Origin: an uncultured Neomegalonema sp.
GTDB lineage: Bacteria > Pseudomonadota > Alphaproteobacteria > Rhodobacterales > Rhodobacteraceae
Length of the DNA: 54,197 nt
Direction: 5' to 3'
Assembly (NCBI GenBank): GCA_938008165.1
Contig: CALLLP010000053.1
Coordinates: 1-54,197, forward strand
The position numbers were made by a program, and so were the translations under genes. The notes under the pieces are model-generated. The model was given only the letters and a program-made list of their open reading frames with translations. It did no database searches and was not told the DNA's origin. Shown in pieces: positions 32,671-42,107 of the stretch. The stretch's first letter is position 1. Each line of letters opens with the position of its first letter.

Positions 32671-35600
32671 ATGTGGCAATTCTGGGTCGACCGGGGTGGC
32701 ACCTTTACGGATTTGGTCGCCCGTGCGCCGGATGGGGCGCTGCACACCCATAAGCTGCTCTCCGAAAACCCCGAACAATACACGGATGCCGCCGTGCGCG
32801 GGGTGCGCGATCTGCTGGGGCTTGGCCCAGACGACCCCTTGCCCAGAGGGACCGTGGATGCCGTGAAGATGGGCACCACAGTCGCGACAAATGCCCTGCT
32901 GGAGCGCAAGGGCGACCGCACGCTCTTGCTGATTACCCAAGGGTTGGGCGACCTGCTGCGCATCGGGTATCAGAACCGCCCGCACCTCTTCGACCTGAAA
33001 ATCACCCTCCCCGAATTGCTCTACGAACGTGCGGCGGAGGTGGTCGAGCGGCTTGATGCCAGCGGCGCAATCGTCACATCGTTGGACGAGGCGAGCGCGC
33101 GCAAGGCCCTGCAAAGCGCCTATGACGACGGTATCCGGGGTGTCGCCATCGCCTTCATGCACGCCTATCTCAACCCCGATCACGAGGAGCGGGTGGCGGC
33201 CATCGCCCGCGAGATCGGCTTCACACAGATCTCGACCTCGCACCGCACCTCGCCGCTGATCAAGCTGGTCGGGCGCGGGGATACGGCGGTGGTCGATGCG
33301 TATCTGACGCCGATTCTCAGCCGCTATGTCGAGCAGGTACGTTCGGCTCTGGCCCCGGAAAATGCGGGCGACGGCAAGACGCGCCTGATGTTCATGCAAT
33401 CGAATGGCGGGTTGACGGATGCCTCGTTGTTTCAGGGCAAAGACGCGATCCTTTCTGGCCCGGCGGGCGGCGTCGTCGGCATGGTCAAGACGGCGGAGCT
33501 GGCCGGATTCGACAGGATCATCGGCTTCGACATGGGTGGCACCTCGACGGATGTGACCCATTACGCGGGCGAGTACGAGCGCAGCTTCGAGACGGAGGTA
33601 GCGGGCGTTCGGATGCGCGCCCCGATGATGAATATCCACACGGTCGCCGCCGGGGGCGGATCGATCCTCAGCTATCGCGATGGCCGCTATCAGGTCGGGC
33701 CAGAAAGCGCAGGGGCGAATCCCGGCCCTGCCTGCTATCGACGGGGCGGGCCGCTGACGGTGACCGATTGCAACGTCATGCTGGGCAAGCTGAACCCCGC
33801 CTATTTCCCGGCTGTCTTCGGTCCCGATGCCAATCAGCGGCTCGATGCGGATGTCGTGCGCGAGAAATTCGAGACCCTCGCCGCCGAGATCGCCACCGCG
33901 ACCGGCGACGCCCCCCTGACCCCTGAGGAAACGGCGGAAGGATTCCTGCGCATCGCGGTCGAGAACATGGCCAATGCGATCAAGAAAATCTCCGTCCAGC
34001 GCGGCTATGACGTCACGCAATACACGCTCAACTGTTTCGGCGGGGCGGGGGGACAGCATGCCTGCCTCGTCGCCGATGCGTTGGGGATGCGCCGCGTGTT
34101 TTTGCATCCCTTTGCCGGGGTTCTGTCGGCCTATGGCATGGGCCTTGCCGATATCCGCGCGCTGAGAGAGCGGCAGATCGACCGCCCCGTCTCCGCCCCG
34201 CTCGACGATGCCATCGCGGAGATGGGCGCAGAGGCCCGCGCGGAGGTCGCCGGACAGGGGATCGACCCCGCCGCCGTCACCGTCATCGCCCGCGCGCATC
34301 TGCGCTATGACGGCTCGCATCAGGCGCTGGAGGTCATGGCAGGCAGCGAGGCGGACATGATCGCCCGCTTCGAGGAGGTGCATACCGCGCGCTACGGCTT
34401 TGCCGCCGGTAGCCGCGCCCTGACGGTCGAGATGCTCAGCGTCGAAGCCATCGGCACCGCCGACGAGATCAACGACACCGAAACGGCCACGACCGACACG
34501 CCCCCTGAGGCCATCGCCTCCGTCTCCATGCGGTCGGGCGGTCAGCGGCGCGGCGCGCCCCTGTTCGACCGCGACCGCCTCGCCCCCGGCCAGACCGTCA
34601 CAGGCCCCGCGATCATCACCGAGACGACCGGCACCAATATCGTGGAGGATGGCTGGCAGGCGCGGGTCAACGGATTCGGCCATCTGATCCTCGAACGGAT
34701 CGTTCCGCTGAAACGCGAAGGGGCCATCGGCACCGAAGCGGACCCGGTGATGCTGGAGGTGTTCAACAACCTGTTCATGTCCATCGCCGAGCAGATGGGC
34801 GCGACGCTGGAGAACACCGCCTATTCGGTGAATATCAAGGAACGGCTGGATTTCTCCTGCGCACTGTTCGATGCGACCGGCGATCTGGTGGCGAATGCGC
34901 CCCATGTGCCGGTGCATCTCGGCTCGATGAGCGAATCCGTGCGCCGGGTCATCGCGCTCAATCCCGGCATGGCCAAGGGCGACAGCTTCATGCTGAACGC
35001 ACCGTTCAATGGCGGCACCCACCTGCCCGATGTCACCGTCATCACCCCCGTTTTCGACGAGGCGGGGGAGAATGTCCTGTTCTTCGTCGGCTCGCGCGGC
35101 CACCATGCGGATATCGGCGGGCGCACCCCCGGTTCCGGCCCGCCCGATTCAACCCATATCGAAGATGAAGGCGTCGTCATCGACAATTTCCTGCTGGTCG
35201 AACAAGGTCGCCTGCGCGAAACTGAAACCCGCGCCTTGTTCGCTTCCGGCAAATATCCCTGCCGCAATATCGATCAGAACATGGCCGATCTCGAAGCCCA
35301 GATCGCCGCCAATGCGACCGGCCTGCGCGAAGTGGGCCGCATGATCGCCAATTTCGGCCTCGACGTGGTGCAGGCCTATATGGGCCATGTGCAGGACAAT
35401 GCCGAAGCCTCCGTCCGCCGGGTCATCGGCGCGCTCAAGGAAGGCGCGTATACTTATCCGATGGATGAGGGATGCCAGATTGCGGTCGCGGTCCGCGTTG
35501 ACCGCGCGGCGGGCGAGGCAACCATCGATTTCACCGGCACATCACCCCAGCAGGCGGGCAATTACAACGCTCCGCTCGCCGTCTGTCATGCCGTCGTTCT

Positions 35601-36261
35601 CTACGTCTTTCGCACATTGGTCGGGGCGGCGATTCCGCTGAATCAAGGGTGCCTCAAGCCGCTGAAGATCATCGCGCCCGAAGGCAGCATGATCAATGCG
35701 CAATACCCCGCCGCCGTCATCGCGGGCAATACCGAAGTCTCGCAGGCGATGTGCAATTGTCTCTACGGCGCCTTGGGCGCGATGGCGGGGTCTCAGGCGA
35801 CGATGAACAATTTCATCTGGGGCAACGAGACCCACCAGAACTACGAGACGATCTGTGGCGGCACCGGCGCAGGGCCGGGCTTTGACGGCACCAGCGCCGT
35901 GCAGACGCATATGACGAATACCCGCATGACCGACCCCGAAATCCTCGAACAGCGCTTTCCGGTCCGGGTCGAGGAATTCTCGATCCGCGCCGGGTCGGGC
36001 GGCAAGGGCATCTGGACGGGAGGAAACGGGATCACGCGCCGCCTGCGATTCCTCGAACCCATGACGGCCACCGTCCTCACGGGTCATCGCATCGTACCCC
36101 CATTTGGCGTGAACGGCGGGGAACCGGGGGAATGCGGCCGCAATGCCGTTCACCGCGTCGATGGCCGCCGGGATAGGCTCAAGAGCAATGATGAGGCGCA
36201 GATGGCGGCAGGCGACATCTTCGAGATGGACACCCCCGGCGGAGGCGGCTGGGGCGCTTGA
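32671..36261 (+). CDS. ATP-dependent 5-oxoprolinase / hydantoinase, fused A and B parts
   Basis: Cytoplasmic enzyme of 1196 residues that opens 5-oxoproline to glutamate using ATP, or a related hydantoin or N-methylhydantoin hydrolase. The HyuA-like part runs to about residue 690 with the N-terminal phosphate-binding FWVDRGGTFTDLV, MGTTVATNALLERKG, and GFDMGGTSTDVTHY. The HyuB-like part starts near 693 (VFNNLFMSIAEQMGATLENTA) and has DFSCALFDATGDLVANAPHV, GGTHLPDVTVITPVF, SRGHHADIGG and the Gly-rich end. Many bacteria encode these as two genes; the single-chain form resembles eukaryotic OPLAH. Substrate is uncertain between 5-oxoproline and hydantoins. Confidence 0.92.
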   Translation: MWQFWVDRGGTFTDLVARAPDGALHTHKLLSENPEQYTDAAVRGVRDLLGLGPDDPLPRGTVDAVKMGTTVATNALLERKGDRTLLLITQGLGDLLRIGYQNRPHLFDLKITLPELLYERAAEVVERLDASGAIVTSLDEASARKALQSAYDDGIRGVAIAFMHAYLNPDHEERVAAIAREIGFTQISTSHRTSPLIKLVGRGDTAVVDAYLTPILSRYVEQVRSALAPENAGDGKTRLMFMQSNGGLTDASLFQGKDAILSGPAGGVVGMVKTAELAGFDRIIGFDMGGTSTDVTHYAGEYERSFETEVAGVRMRAPMMNIHTVAAGGGSILSYRDGRYQVGPESAGANPGPACYRRGGPLTVTDCNVMLGKLNPAYFPAVFGPDANQRLDADVVREKFETLAAEIATATGDAPLTPEETAEGFLRIAVENMANAIKKISVQRGYDVTQYTLNCFGGAGGQHACLVADALGMRRVFLHPFAGVLSAYGMGLADIRALRERQIDRPVSAPLDDAIAEMGAEARAEVAGQGIDPAAVTVIARAHLRYDGSHQALEVMAGSEADMIARFEEVHTARYGFAAGSRALTVEMLSVEAIGTADEINDTETATTDTPPEAIASVSMRSGGQRRGAPLFDRDRLAPGQTVTGPAIITETTGTNIVEDGWQARVNGFGHLILERIVPLKREGAIGTEADPVMLEVFNNLFMSIAEQMGATLENTAYSVNIKERLDFSCALFDATGDLVANAPHVPVHLGSMSESVRRVIALNPGMAKGDSFMLNAPFNGGTHLPDVTVITPVFDEAGENVLFFVGSRGHHADIGGRTPGSGPPDSTHIEDEGVVIDNFLLVEQGRLRETETRALFASGKYPCRNIDQNMADLEAQIAANATGLREVGRMIANFGLDVVQAYMGHVQDNAEASVRRVIGALKEGAYTYPMDEGCQIAVAVRVDRAAGEATIDFTGTSPQQAGNYNAPLAVCHAVVLYVFRTLVGAAIPLNQGCLKPLKIIAPEGSMINAQYPAAVIAGNTEVSQAMCNCLYGALGAMAGSQATMNNFIWGNETHQNYETICGGTGAGPGFDGTSAVQTHMTNTRMTDPEILEQRFPVRVEEFSIRAGSGGKGIWTGGNGITRRLRFLEPMTATVLTGHRIVPPFGVNGGEPGECGRNAVHRVDGRRDRLKSNDEAQMAAGDIFEMDTPGGGGWGA

Positions 36262-36301
36262 AAAAAAAGCCTGCCCCAGCGCCTTGGCCGGGGCAGGCTT
36301 T
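36261..36301 (-). terminator. Intrinsic terminator of the dmdA-acuI operon (two-way)
   Basis: A 12-pair stem (36266-36277 with 36290-36301) followed on the minus strand by a run of eight T (36268-36261, partly in the stem). It lies 20 bases past the acuI stop and just after the convergent oxoprolinase stop, whose last base is the first A of the run. Strongest for minus-strand transcription. Confidence 0.87.
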
Positions 36302-36320
36302 GTGAAGGGAAGCCGCTGCT

Positions 36321-37313
36321 TTACCCGTTCACATCGACCAGAACGCGGCCCTTGACCTGACCTTTCAGGATCGCGGGGCCAAGATCGGTCAGATCCGACA
36401 GGGTGGCGGGATGGACCATCGATTCCAGCTTGTCCATCGGCAGGTCATCCACGATCCGCTTCCACGCGCGCACGCGGTTGTCATAGGGCTGCATCACCGA
36501 ATCGATGCCGAGCAGATTCACGCCGCGCAGCAGGAACGGGATCACGGTCGCGGGCAGCTTGGCCCCGCCCGCGAGACCCACGGCGGCAACGGAGGCGCCG
36601 TATTTCATCTGTCCCAGCACCCGCGCCAGCATGTCGCCGCCCACCGCATCGACACAGCCCGCCCATGTCTCGGATTCCAGCGGGCGCTTGACCGTCTCGT
36701 TCAGCTCCTCGCGCGCGACGATGCGCGAACAGCCCAGACCCTTGAGATACTCGCCGGTCTCAGGTCGCCCGGTCACGCCCACGACCTCATAGCCCCGCGC
36801 AGCCAGAATCGCCACGGCGACCGACCCGACGCCGCCCGCCGCCCCGGTCACCAACACTTCGCCCTTCGACGGCTCCAGCCCGTGATCTTCAAGCGCCATG
36901 ACAGCCAGCATCGAGGTAAACCCGGCGGTGCCGACGGCCATCGCCTGTTTCGGGGTCAGACCTTCGGGCAAGGGAACCAGCCAATCCGCCTTGACCCGCG
37001 CTTTCTGAGCATAGCCGCCCCAATGCGCCTCGCCCACGCGCCAGCCGGTTAGCACCACCTTGTCACCGGGCTTGTAGCGGCTGTCATCCGAGGCTTCGAC
37101 GGTGCCCACGAAATCGATGCCGGGAACATGGGGATAGTTCCGCACCAGACCACCATTGCCCGTGATGCACAGACCATCCTTGTAATTGACCGTCGAATAC
37201 TCGACGGCAACGGTAACATCCCCTTCAGGCAGGCGGCTTTCGTCGATCTGTTCGATGGCGGCGGATACCGCACCATCGTCATCCTTGGTCACGATCAGGG
37301 CATTGAAGCTCAT
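36321..37313 (-). CDS. acuI: Acryloyl-CoA reductase (AcuI/YhdH family)
   Basis: NADPH-dependent medium-chain reductase of 330 residues that reduces toxic acryloyl-CoA to propanoyl-CoA. N-terminal GroES-like catalytic domain (VEYSTVNYKDGLCITG; PHVPGIDFVGTVE) and a Rossmann NADPH domain with VLVTGAAGGVGSVAVAIL near residue 152; VGTAGFTSMLAVMALED is typical of the YhdH/AcuI branch. No zinc-site cysteines, as expected. It follows dmdA after only 15 bases on the same strand, the arrangement known from Ruegeria pomeroyi and other roseobacters where the pair is co-transcribed. The family alone (YhdH) is broad; the dmdA context decides the name. Confidence 0.92.
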   Translation of the reverse strand: MSFNALIVTKDDDGAVSAAIEQIDESRLPEGDVTVAVEYSTVNYKDGLCITGNGGLVRNYPHVPGIDFVGTVEASDDSRYKPGDKVVLTGWRVGEAHWGGYAQKARVKADWLVPLPEGLTPKQAMAVGTAGFTSMLAVMALEDHGLEPSKGEVLVTGAAGGVGSVAVAILAARGYEVVGVTGRPETGEYLKGLGCSRIVAREELNETVKRPLESETWAGCVDAVGGDMLARVLGQMKYGASVAAVGLAGGAKLPATVIPFLLRGVNLLGIDSVMQPYDNRVRAWKRIVDDLPMDKLESMVHPATLSDLTDLGPAILKGQVKGRVLVDVNG

Positions 37314-37328
37314 GGCGGGGTCTCCTCG

Positions 37329-38447
37329 TCAGACGTCGGGTTTTTCAAAAGGCAAGGTGGTCACTTCGGCAGGGCGCATATGGTCGGGGGCCTCGACCCA
37401 GAGGGTACGGCCCGGCTCCCAATAGCCCCGGTCTATCATGGCAATGGCGACATTGGTGTCGAATTCGGGCGACCAGACGGCGGAGGTGACCTGCCCGACC
37501 TGTTCGCCGCCATCGCTGATGATAGCCCAAGCCGTGCGGCAGGCGGGCACGCGCTCGCCATGGATGCGCAATCCCCGGATCAGACGCTGTGGCCCATCGC
37601 TCTCCATGCGGATCATCGCATCGCGCCCGACACAGCCAATGGAATGCCATGGATCGCAAAAGCGGCCAAGATCGCATTCATAGGGCGTATTCTGCCGGGT
37701 CATATCATTGCCATAGGAGAGCAATCCCCCCTCGATCCGCTCGATCAGGTTAGGCCCCCCGGCGCGGACATTCAGGTCTTCGCCTGCCGCGAACAGGGCA
37801 TCCCATAGCGGCTCGCCCAATGCGGTATCGTTGACATAGACCTCAAAGCCGCCCTGCTTGGAATAGCCGGAGCGCGCGACAAACATATCCGTGCCTTCGA
37901 AGGTCAGCCACTTGCCCCGGAAAAAGCGGATATCGCGCACGGCATCGCCAAAGACCCGCGCTGCCAACTCGTCGGATTTCGGTCCCTGTATCGCCAGCGG
38001 ACTGACATCCGGCTCGAAAATCTCGACCTCGAAGCGAAAGCCATAGGCCAGACCCTTGGCCCAGTAGAGCACATCACTGTCGGCAATCGAAATCCAGAAC
38101 CGATCCGGGGCCAGCTTGGTCGCGACCGGATCGTTCAGCATCCCACCCCGCTCATCGATCAGGGGCAGATAGAAACATTGATCGATCTTCGCTTTCGACA
38201 GGTCGCGCGGGGTCATCAACTGAACCATTTTTTCGGCATCGGGGCCAAAGATTTCGACCTGCCGTTCAGCGGCGACATCCCAAACCTGCACATGCTGTTT
38301 CAGATGCGCACATTCGGCCTCGATATCGCCAAAACTGGCGGGCAGCAGCATATGGTTATAAACGGTATATCCCTTCACGCCCGCCGCCTCGACGCGGTTC
38401 GTGAAAGGGGTCGCGCGGATACGGCGCGAGATGGCCAGCTCTGTCAT
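37329..38447 (-). CDS. dmdA: Dimethylsulfoniopropionate demethylase DmdA
   Basis: Tetrahydrofolate-dependent enzyme of the GcvT fold that removes one methyl group from DMSP, giving 3-methylmercaptopropionate: the first step of the marine demethylation pathway. 372 residues. Diagnostic stretches are TPFTNRVEAAGVKGYTVYNH, HVQVWDVAAERQVEI, MTPRDLSKAKIDQCFYLPL, WISIADSDVLYWAKGLA, SPLAIQGPKSDELAARVFG, ARSGYSKQGGFEVYV and GPNLIERIEGGLLSYGNDM. These fit DmdA better than generic aminomethyltransferases (GcvT), which lack the YNHMLLP and SDVLYWAKG segments. The ATG at 38447 matches the family start ISRRIRATPF. dmdBCD are not in the window. Confidence 0.93.
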   Translation of the reverse strand: MTELAISRRIRATPFTNRVEAAGVKGYTVYNHMLLPASFGDIEAECAHLKQHVQVWDVAAERQVEIFGPDAEKMVQLMTPRDLSKAKIDQCFYLPLIDERGGMLNDPVATKLAPDRFWISIADSDVLYWAKGLAYGFRFEVEIFEPDVSPLAIQGPKSDELAARVFGDAVRDIRFFRGKWLTFEGTDMFVARSGYSKQGGFEVYVNDTALGEPLWDALFAAGEDLNVRAGGPNLIERIEGGLLSYGNDMTRQNTPYECDLGRFCDPWHSIGCVGRDAMIRMESDGPQRLIRGLRIHGERVPACRTAWAIISDGGEQVGQVTSAVWSPEFDTNVAIAMIDRGYWEPGRTLWVEAPDHMRPAEVTTLPFEKPDV

Positions 38448-38498
38448 GGGCGATACTCTGGGGCAGCGAATACCCGAACCGCAGCCGGGCAACGCATG

Positions 38499-38533
38499 AA
38501 AATCAAAGCCCCCGACCGCATGGCGCCGGGGGC
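38499..38533 (-). terminator. Terminator-like hairpin after the DUF1326 gene
   Basis: GCCCCC (38508-38513) pairs with GGGGGC (38528-38533); on the minus strand the stem is followed by TTTGATTTT. It separates the DUF2182-DUF1326 pair from the dmdA promoter region. Confidence 0.7.
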
Positions 38534-38543
38534 GGCGCAGTCG

Positions 38544-39164
38544 CTACGAATGCCAGTGTATGTCGAGAATCTCGGCGCTTTTGCCTTCGAAACTCCAGAC
38601 GCGCCCAAAATCGCGAATACGGCTTTTCAGGCCCCGCGCAAGGGTGACGTCCGGTCCCATCCAGTATTGGGAATTGACGATCTTCACGTCGCCATCCGGG
38701 CTGCCGCCGGGAATCGGCTCGATGGCCCCGGTCAGGACCTTCGGCACGCCGACGATGCGCTTCTTATCCTTGACCTCGTAGGTCACTTCTTCGCGCCGCG
38801 CCCCAAGGAAGGTGCTGACCAGCAGCTTCAGCACGCCGGAGGTGCCGCCCGATTGACCGGAAAAGATCGAAATCAGGGCATCGTATTGCGCATCATCCGA
38901 CCGCTTGTCGATATAGGCGGCAGCCTTCCAGTCGCCATCGCCCATCTTGCCGGGAATATCGAGCAGGAGCGCGACATTCAGGCCCGACAGCTCGACACCC
39001 TCATGATGACCCTCATCGATGCGCGCGGCCATCCATGCGTGGCAATAGCCTTCGGTCGGCGGGTGCTGGCCAAGGCTCACCACACAGGGGCAGAACACAT
39101 CACAGGAACAGTTGAGCGCAAGCTCGCCCTTGATCGACCAGTCGGGTTTCTTTTTCGCGGCCAT
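38544..39164 (-). CDS. DUF1326 domain protein
   Basis: 206-residue soluble protein of the DUF1326 family. The N-terminal cysteine cluster CSCDVFCPC (C19, C21, C25, C27) is the family's hallmark and looks like a metal site; it is followed by TEGYCHAWMAARIDEGHHEG and a beta-rich body ending in WSFEGKSAEILDIHWHS. It lies 9 bases after the DUF2182 membrane gene on the same strand. The two families are often neighbours, which suggests they work together, perhaps in metal handling, but the function is not established. Confidence 0.9.
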   Translation of the reverse strand: MAAKKKPDWSIKGELALNCSCDVFCPCVVSLGQHPPTEGYCHAWMAARIDEGHHEGVELSGLNVALLLDIPGKMGDGDWKAAAYIDKRSDDAQYDALISIFSGQSGGTSGVLKLLVSTFLGARREEVTYEVKDKKRIVGVPKVLTGAIEPIPGGSPDGDVKIVNSQYWMGPDVTLARGLKSRIRDFGRVWSFEGKSAEILDIHWHS

Positions 39165-39173
39165 CGGCCCCTC

Positions 39174-39905
39174 CTAGAGTGACAGTATGAGTGTGATGAT
39201 CCCGGCCACCAGCAGCGCCCAGCCGACAAAGCGACTCCAGCGATCAGCGGCAGGGGCGAGTTTCTCCAGCACGAAGTAAACGGCGATGATCGCCATCCAC
39301 GCAACATTCATCGCGCCGAACACGAACATCAGGCCCATCAGCGCAATGCAGCAGCCCACGCAATAGGCCCCATGCGCGGCCCCCATCGGAAATGCACCGC
39401 CCATTCCCTCGCGCCAATGGGCGATCAGCCAGGCAAGCGGACGGCGGCAATGGGTGAGACAGACATCCTTGATCGCCGTGAACTGCCATAACCCCGCAGC
39501 GATCATCAGCCCCCCCGCCACCAATGGCGGGGCGAGCGTACCCCCTTGGGCAAACAGATCTGTCTGGGCGAGACACAGTTGCAGGGCGGCAAGCAAAACG
39601 GAAATGGCCGCCCAAAGGGCGAAATACCCCGCGCCGAACAGCGCGACCCGCATGACAAGAACGATGCCGGTCGCCTCCTTCGCGGCCAGCTTGGCATATT
39701 GCACCATGACCGGGGCCATGGCGGGCAGCATCATCGCCAGCATCATGAGAATCCACATGACCGACGTGCCGATGAAGACCCCCGGCGTCAGATCGGTCGA
39801 CATCGCCATATCGCCCATCGACACGGCCAGCATCCACCAGAGCATCGCACTGGCGAGACCGACGCTGAGAAGCGTCACAAAGCGAGGATCATCGAACCGA
39901 ATCAT
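39174..39905 (-). CDS. DUF2182 membrane protein
   Basis: Polytopic inner-membrane protein of 243 residues with about seven helices. Family marks are the Met-rich helix VMWILMMLAMMLPAMAPVMV, the CLTHCRRPL motif (two Cys and a His between helices) and HGAYCVGCCIALM, which together look like a metal-binding channel or carrier. ATG 39905 is chosen, but an in-frame TTG at 39941 is also possible; neither has a clear ribosome site. The DUF1326 gene follows 9 bases later. Function unknown; a copper-related role is only a guess from the Met, Cys and His residues. Confidence 0.88.
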   Translation of the reverse strand: MIRFDDPRFVTLLSVGLASAMLWWMLAVSMGDMAMSTDLTPGVFIGTSVMWILMMLAMMLPAMAPVMVQYAKLAAKEATGIVLVMRVALFGAGYFALWAAISVLLAALQLCLAQTDLFAQGGTLAPPLVAGGLMIAAGLWQFTAIKDVCLTHCRRPLAWLIAHWREGMGGAFPMGAAHGAYCVGCCIALMGLMFVFGAMNVAWMAIIAVYFVLEKLAPAADRWSRFVGWALLVAGIITLILSL

Positions 39906-39993
39906 GGCCCATCGTTGATCCGGTTCGGGAGGGGGTGTCAAGCGCCGACATCACAGCCACAGGATGTTGACATGAAATTCGCGAAAGCATGCT

Positions 39994-42096
39994 TCAGCGC
40001 CCTTCCATCCGCCACGCCCCGATCAACAGCATTGCCGCGATCAACAATGCCAGCCAGCCCGGCGCAAGAGGGGTCAAACGACTGTCGCGCACGACATAGG
40101 CCCCGCGCTCGCGCAGACCGATCCAATCGGGACCGAAGGCCCGGCGCGATCCGCTGACCCGGCGCAGAGCGGGAACCCCGACATCGCGCAGCAACAACAT
40201 CGCGCCGCCCGTCGCCTCGGCCACGGGACGCAGCAGATCGAAGGTGGCCAGCGGGTTCTCGAATTCCTTCGGGCTGGCCGGGCCGACCGCCGCCGGGGTC
40301 TCCAACACCCCATCGGTGATCGAATAGAGGCCCTGCTCCGCCGCCTCGAATTCCGCCCGCCAGCGCCCCGGCCCGCTCGACACAAAGGGGGCGGAGAACC
40401 GCTCGCCGGAGGGGGCAACGATATCGGCCTGATCCGGTGCGTCGCCAAGGCTGCGCCGGATGATCGTAATATCCGCGCCGCTTGCCTCGGCGGTCAGGGC
40501 GTCTTCTTCGAGCTGGGGTTCCTTCATCAGCCAATGGGCAACCCGGCGCAGCATCTCGGCCAGCGGCCCGCCGCCCTCGTATCCGCGCGACCACAGCCAT
40601 GCGGTATCGGTGGCCAGCATTGCCACGCGCCCCTCGTCGACCCGGTCCATCACCAGTAATGGCAACCCGCCCTCATCGGACATCAGCACATTGCCAGAGC
40701 GCGGCTCGACCTCGATCAGGCGCATCCAGCGGCCCCAGGTCGGATCGGTCGCATCCGCCTGCGGCAAGGTGGCGGTCACGGGATGTTTCTCGCCCGTTTC
40801 GGTCAACAGCGGCGTGAACAGCGTATTGAGCGAGCCGCCCGTGGGCGTGGCAGGCATGATCTCGGCCAGCGGCGAACGGTAGAGGCTGCTTGGCCCGCCA
40901 AAATCCGGCCCGGCAGCGATCAGCACCGCGCCCCCCCGGCGCACATATTGCGCAACATTGGCCAGATAGGCCGGGGCCAGCACCCCGCGTCGGACATATT
41001 TGTCGAAGATGACGAGATCGAAATCGTCGATCTTCTGCATAAACAATTCGCGCGTCGGAAAGGGGATCAGCGACAGTTCACGGATCGGAGTACCGCTCAT
41101 TTTCGAAGGCGGGCGCAGGATGGTGAAATGCACCAGATCGACGCTTGGATCGGCCTTCAGCAGATTGCGCCATGCCCGCTCTCCCGCATGGGGCTGTCCT
41201 GAGACGAGCAGTACGCGCAGGCGGTCCCGCGCGCCCTGCACGGTGAACAACGCGCGGTTATTGCGGGTGGTGATCTCGCCTGCCAGCTCCTCGACTTCCA
41301 GCTCGAACACGCTCGCGCCACCCTTGTCCAGCGATGCGGAAATGGTGGTCGGCTCGCCCAGCGTGACCGTATCCCGGCGCACGGGCCGCCCGTCGATGCT
41401 GAGGGTAATGCGCGCGGGCGCGGCGGGGGCGGGGCCTTGATCGACGATCTGGAGACGGATCTGCACCTCCTCGCCAACGATGCCGAAACTGGGGGCGCTT
41501 TCGAGGATCAGGCGACGGTCAAAGGCCCCGTCGCGCCCAGTCGAGAGCACATGCACAGGGCCGGTAAAGCGATCGCGGATCGCCTCCGCCTCCAGTACGC
41601 TGAAATCGGGGGCATCATGGGCGCGGCCATCGGTGACGAGAACAGCCCCCGCAATCCGGTCCTGCCCCACATCGGCCAGCGCCGTCTCCATCGCATCGAA
41701 CAGGCGGGTGCCGGTATCATCCGTGGCCTTGGCGGCGCGCGAATCGACGGTGGCGACCCGCAGTTCCAGCGGCGCCCGGCGGTCGAGACCATCCGCCGCC
41801 GCGCGGATCGCTTCCGCCGCCTGCGCCGTCAGGGCCGCACGCCCGTCGATGGTCTGGCTCGCGCTTTCATCGATCAGCAGCAGAGCGACGTCCGATAACG
41901 GCTCGCGGTCCTCCTGTGTCAGTTTCGGATCGGCCAGAGCCGCCAGCAGGGCCAGCCCGGCCAGCAGCCGCAGCCATGCCCCCCGCGCACCCCGAAGCAG
42001 GCTGAACACGAAGATCACCGCAATCAGCACCGCGAAGGCGAGAATCGCCCAGAGCGGGACCACGGGTGCGAAGACGATGCCGGTGGCGCTGTTCAT
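39994..42096 (-). CDS. Large membrane protein of the MoxR/DUF58/DUF4159 cluster
   Basis: 700-residue protein with two N-terminal membrane helices (PLWAILAFAVLIAVIFVFSL; WLRLLAGLALLAALAD) and one at the C-terminus (GWLALLIAAMLLIGAWRM). Between them lie a von Willebrand A-like part (DVALLLIDESASQTIDGR, 70s region; GAVLVTDGRAHDA), an Ig-like segment (ESAPSFGIVGEEVQIRLQIVD), and a glutamine-amidotransferase-like fold (YVRRGGAVLIAAGPDF). This layout is standard for the last gene of MoxR operons in alphaproteobacteria. The DESAS sequence replaces the strict DxSxS metal motif, so metal binding is uncertain. Last gene of a four-gene minus-strand operon; 11 bases follow the previous stop. Confidence 0.8.
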   Translation of the reverse strand: MNSATGIVFAPVVPLWAILAFAVLIAVIFVFSLLRGARGAWLRLLAGLALLAALADPKLTQEDREPLSDVALLLIDESASQTIDGRAALTAQAAEAIRAAADGLDRRAPLELRVATVDSRAAKATDDTGTRLFDAMETALADVGQDRIAGAVLVTDGRAHDAPDFSVLEAEAIRDRFTGPVHVLSTGRDGAFDRRLILESAPSFGIVGEEVQIRLQIVDQGPAPAAPARITLSIDGRPVRRDTVTLGEPTTISASLDKGGASVFELEVEELAGEITTRNNRALFTVQGARDRLRVLLVSGQPHAGERAWRNLLKADPSVDLVHFTILRPPSKMSGTPIRELSLIPFPTRELFMQKIDDFDLVIFDKYVRRGVLAPAYLANVAQYVRRGGAVLIAAGPDFGGPSSLYRSPLAEIMPATPTGGSLNTLFTPLLTETGEKHPVTATLPQADATDPTWGRWMRLIEVEPRSGNVLMSDEGGLPLLVMDRVDEGRVAMLATDTAWLWSRGYEGGGPLAEMLRRVAHWLMKEPQLEEDALTAEASGADITIIRRSLGDAPDQADIVAPSGERFSAPFVSSGPGRWRAEFEAAEQGLYSITDGVLETPAAVGPASPKEFENPLATFDLLRPVAEATGGAMLLLRDVGVPALRRVSGSRRAFGPDWIGLRERGAYVVRDSRLTPLAPGWLALLIAAMLLIGAWRMEGR

Positions 42097-42107
42097 CGCG
42101 GGTGCTC

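Noticed and set aside
32554..35106. An 850-codon open frame on the minus strand opposite the 5-oxoprolinase gene
   Set aside because: Same artefact: the plus-strand enzyme shows full motifs, while the antisense product has none.
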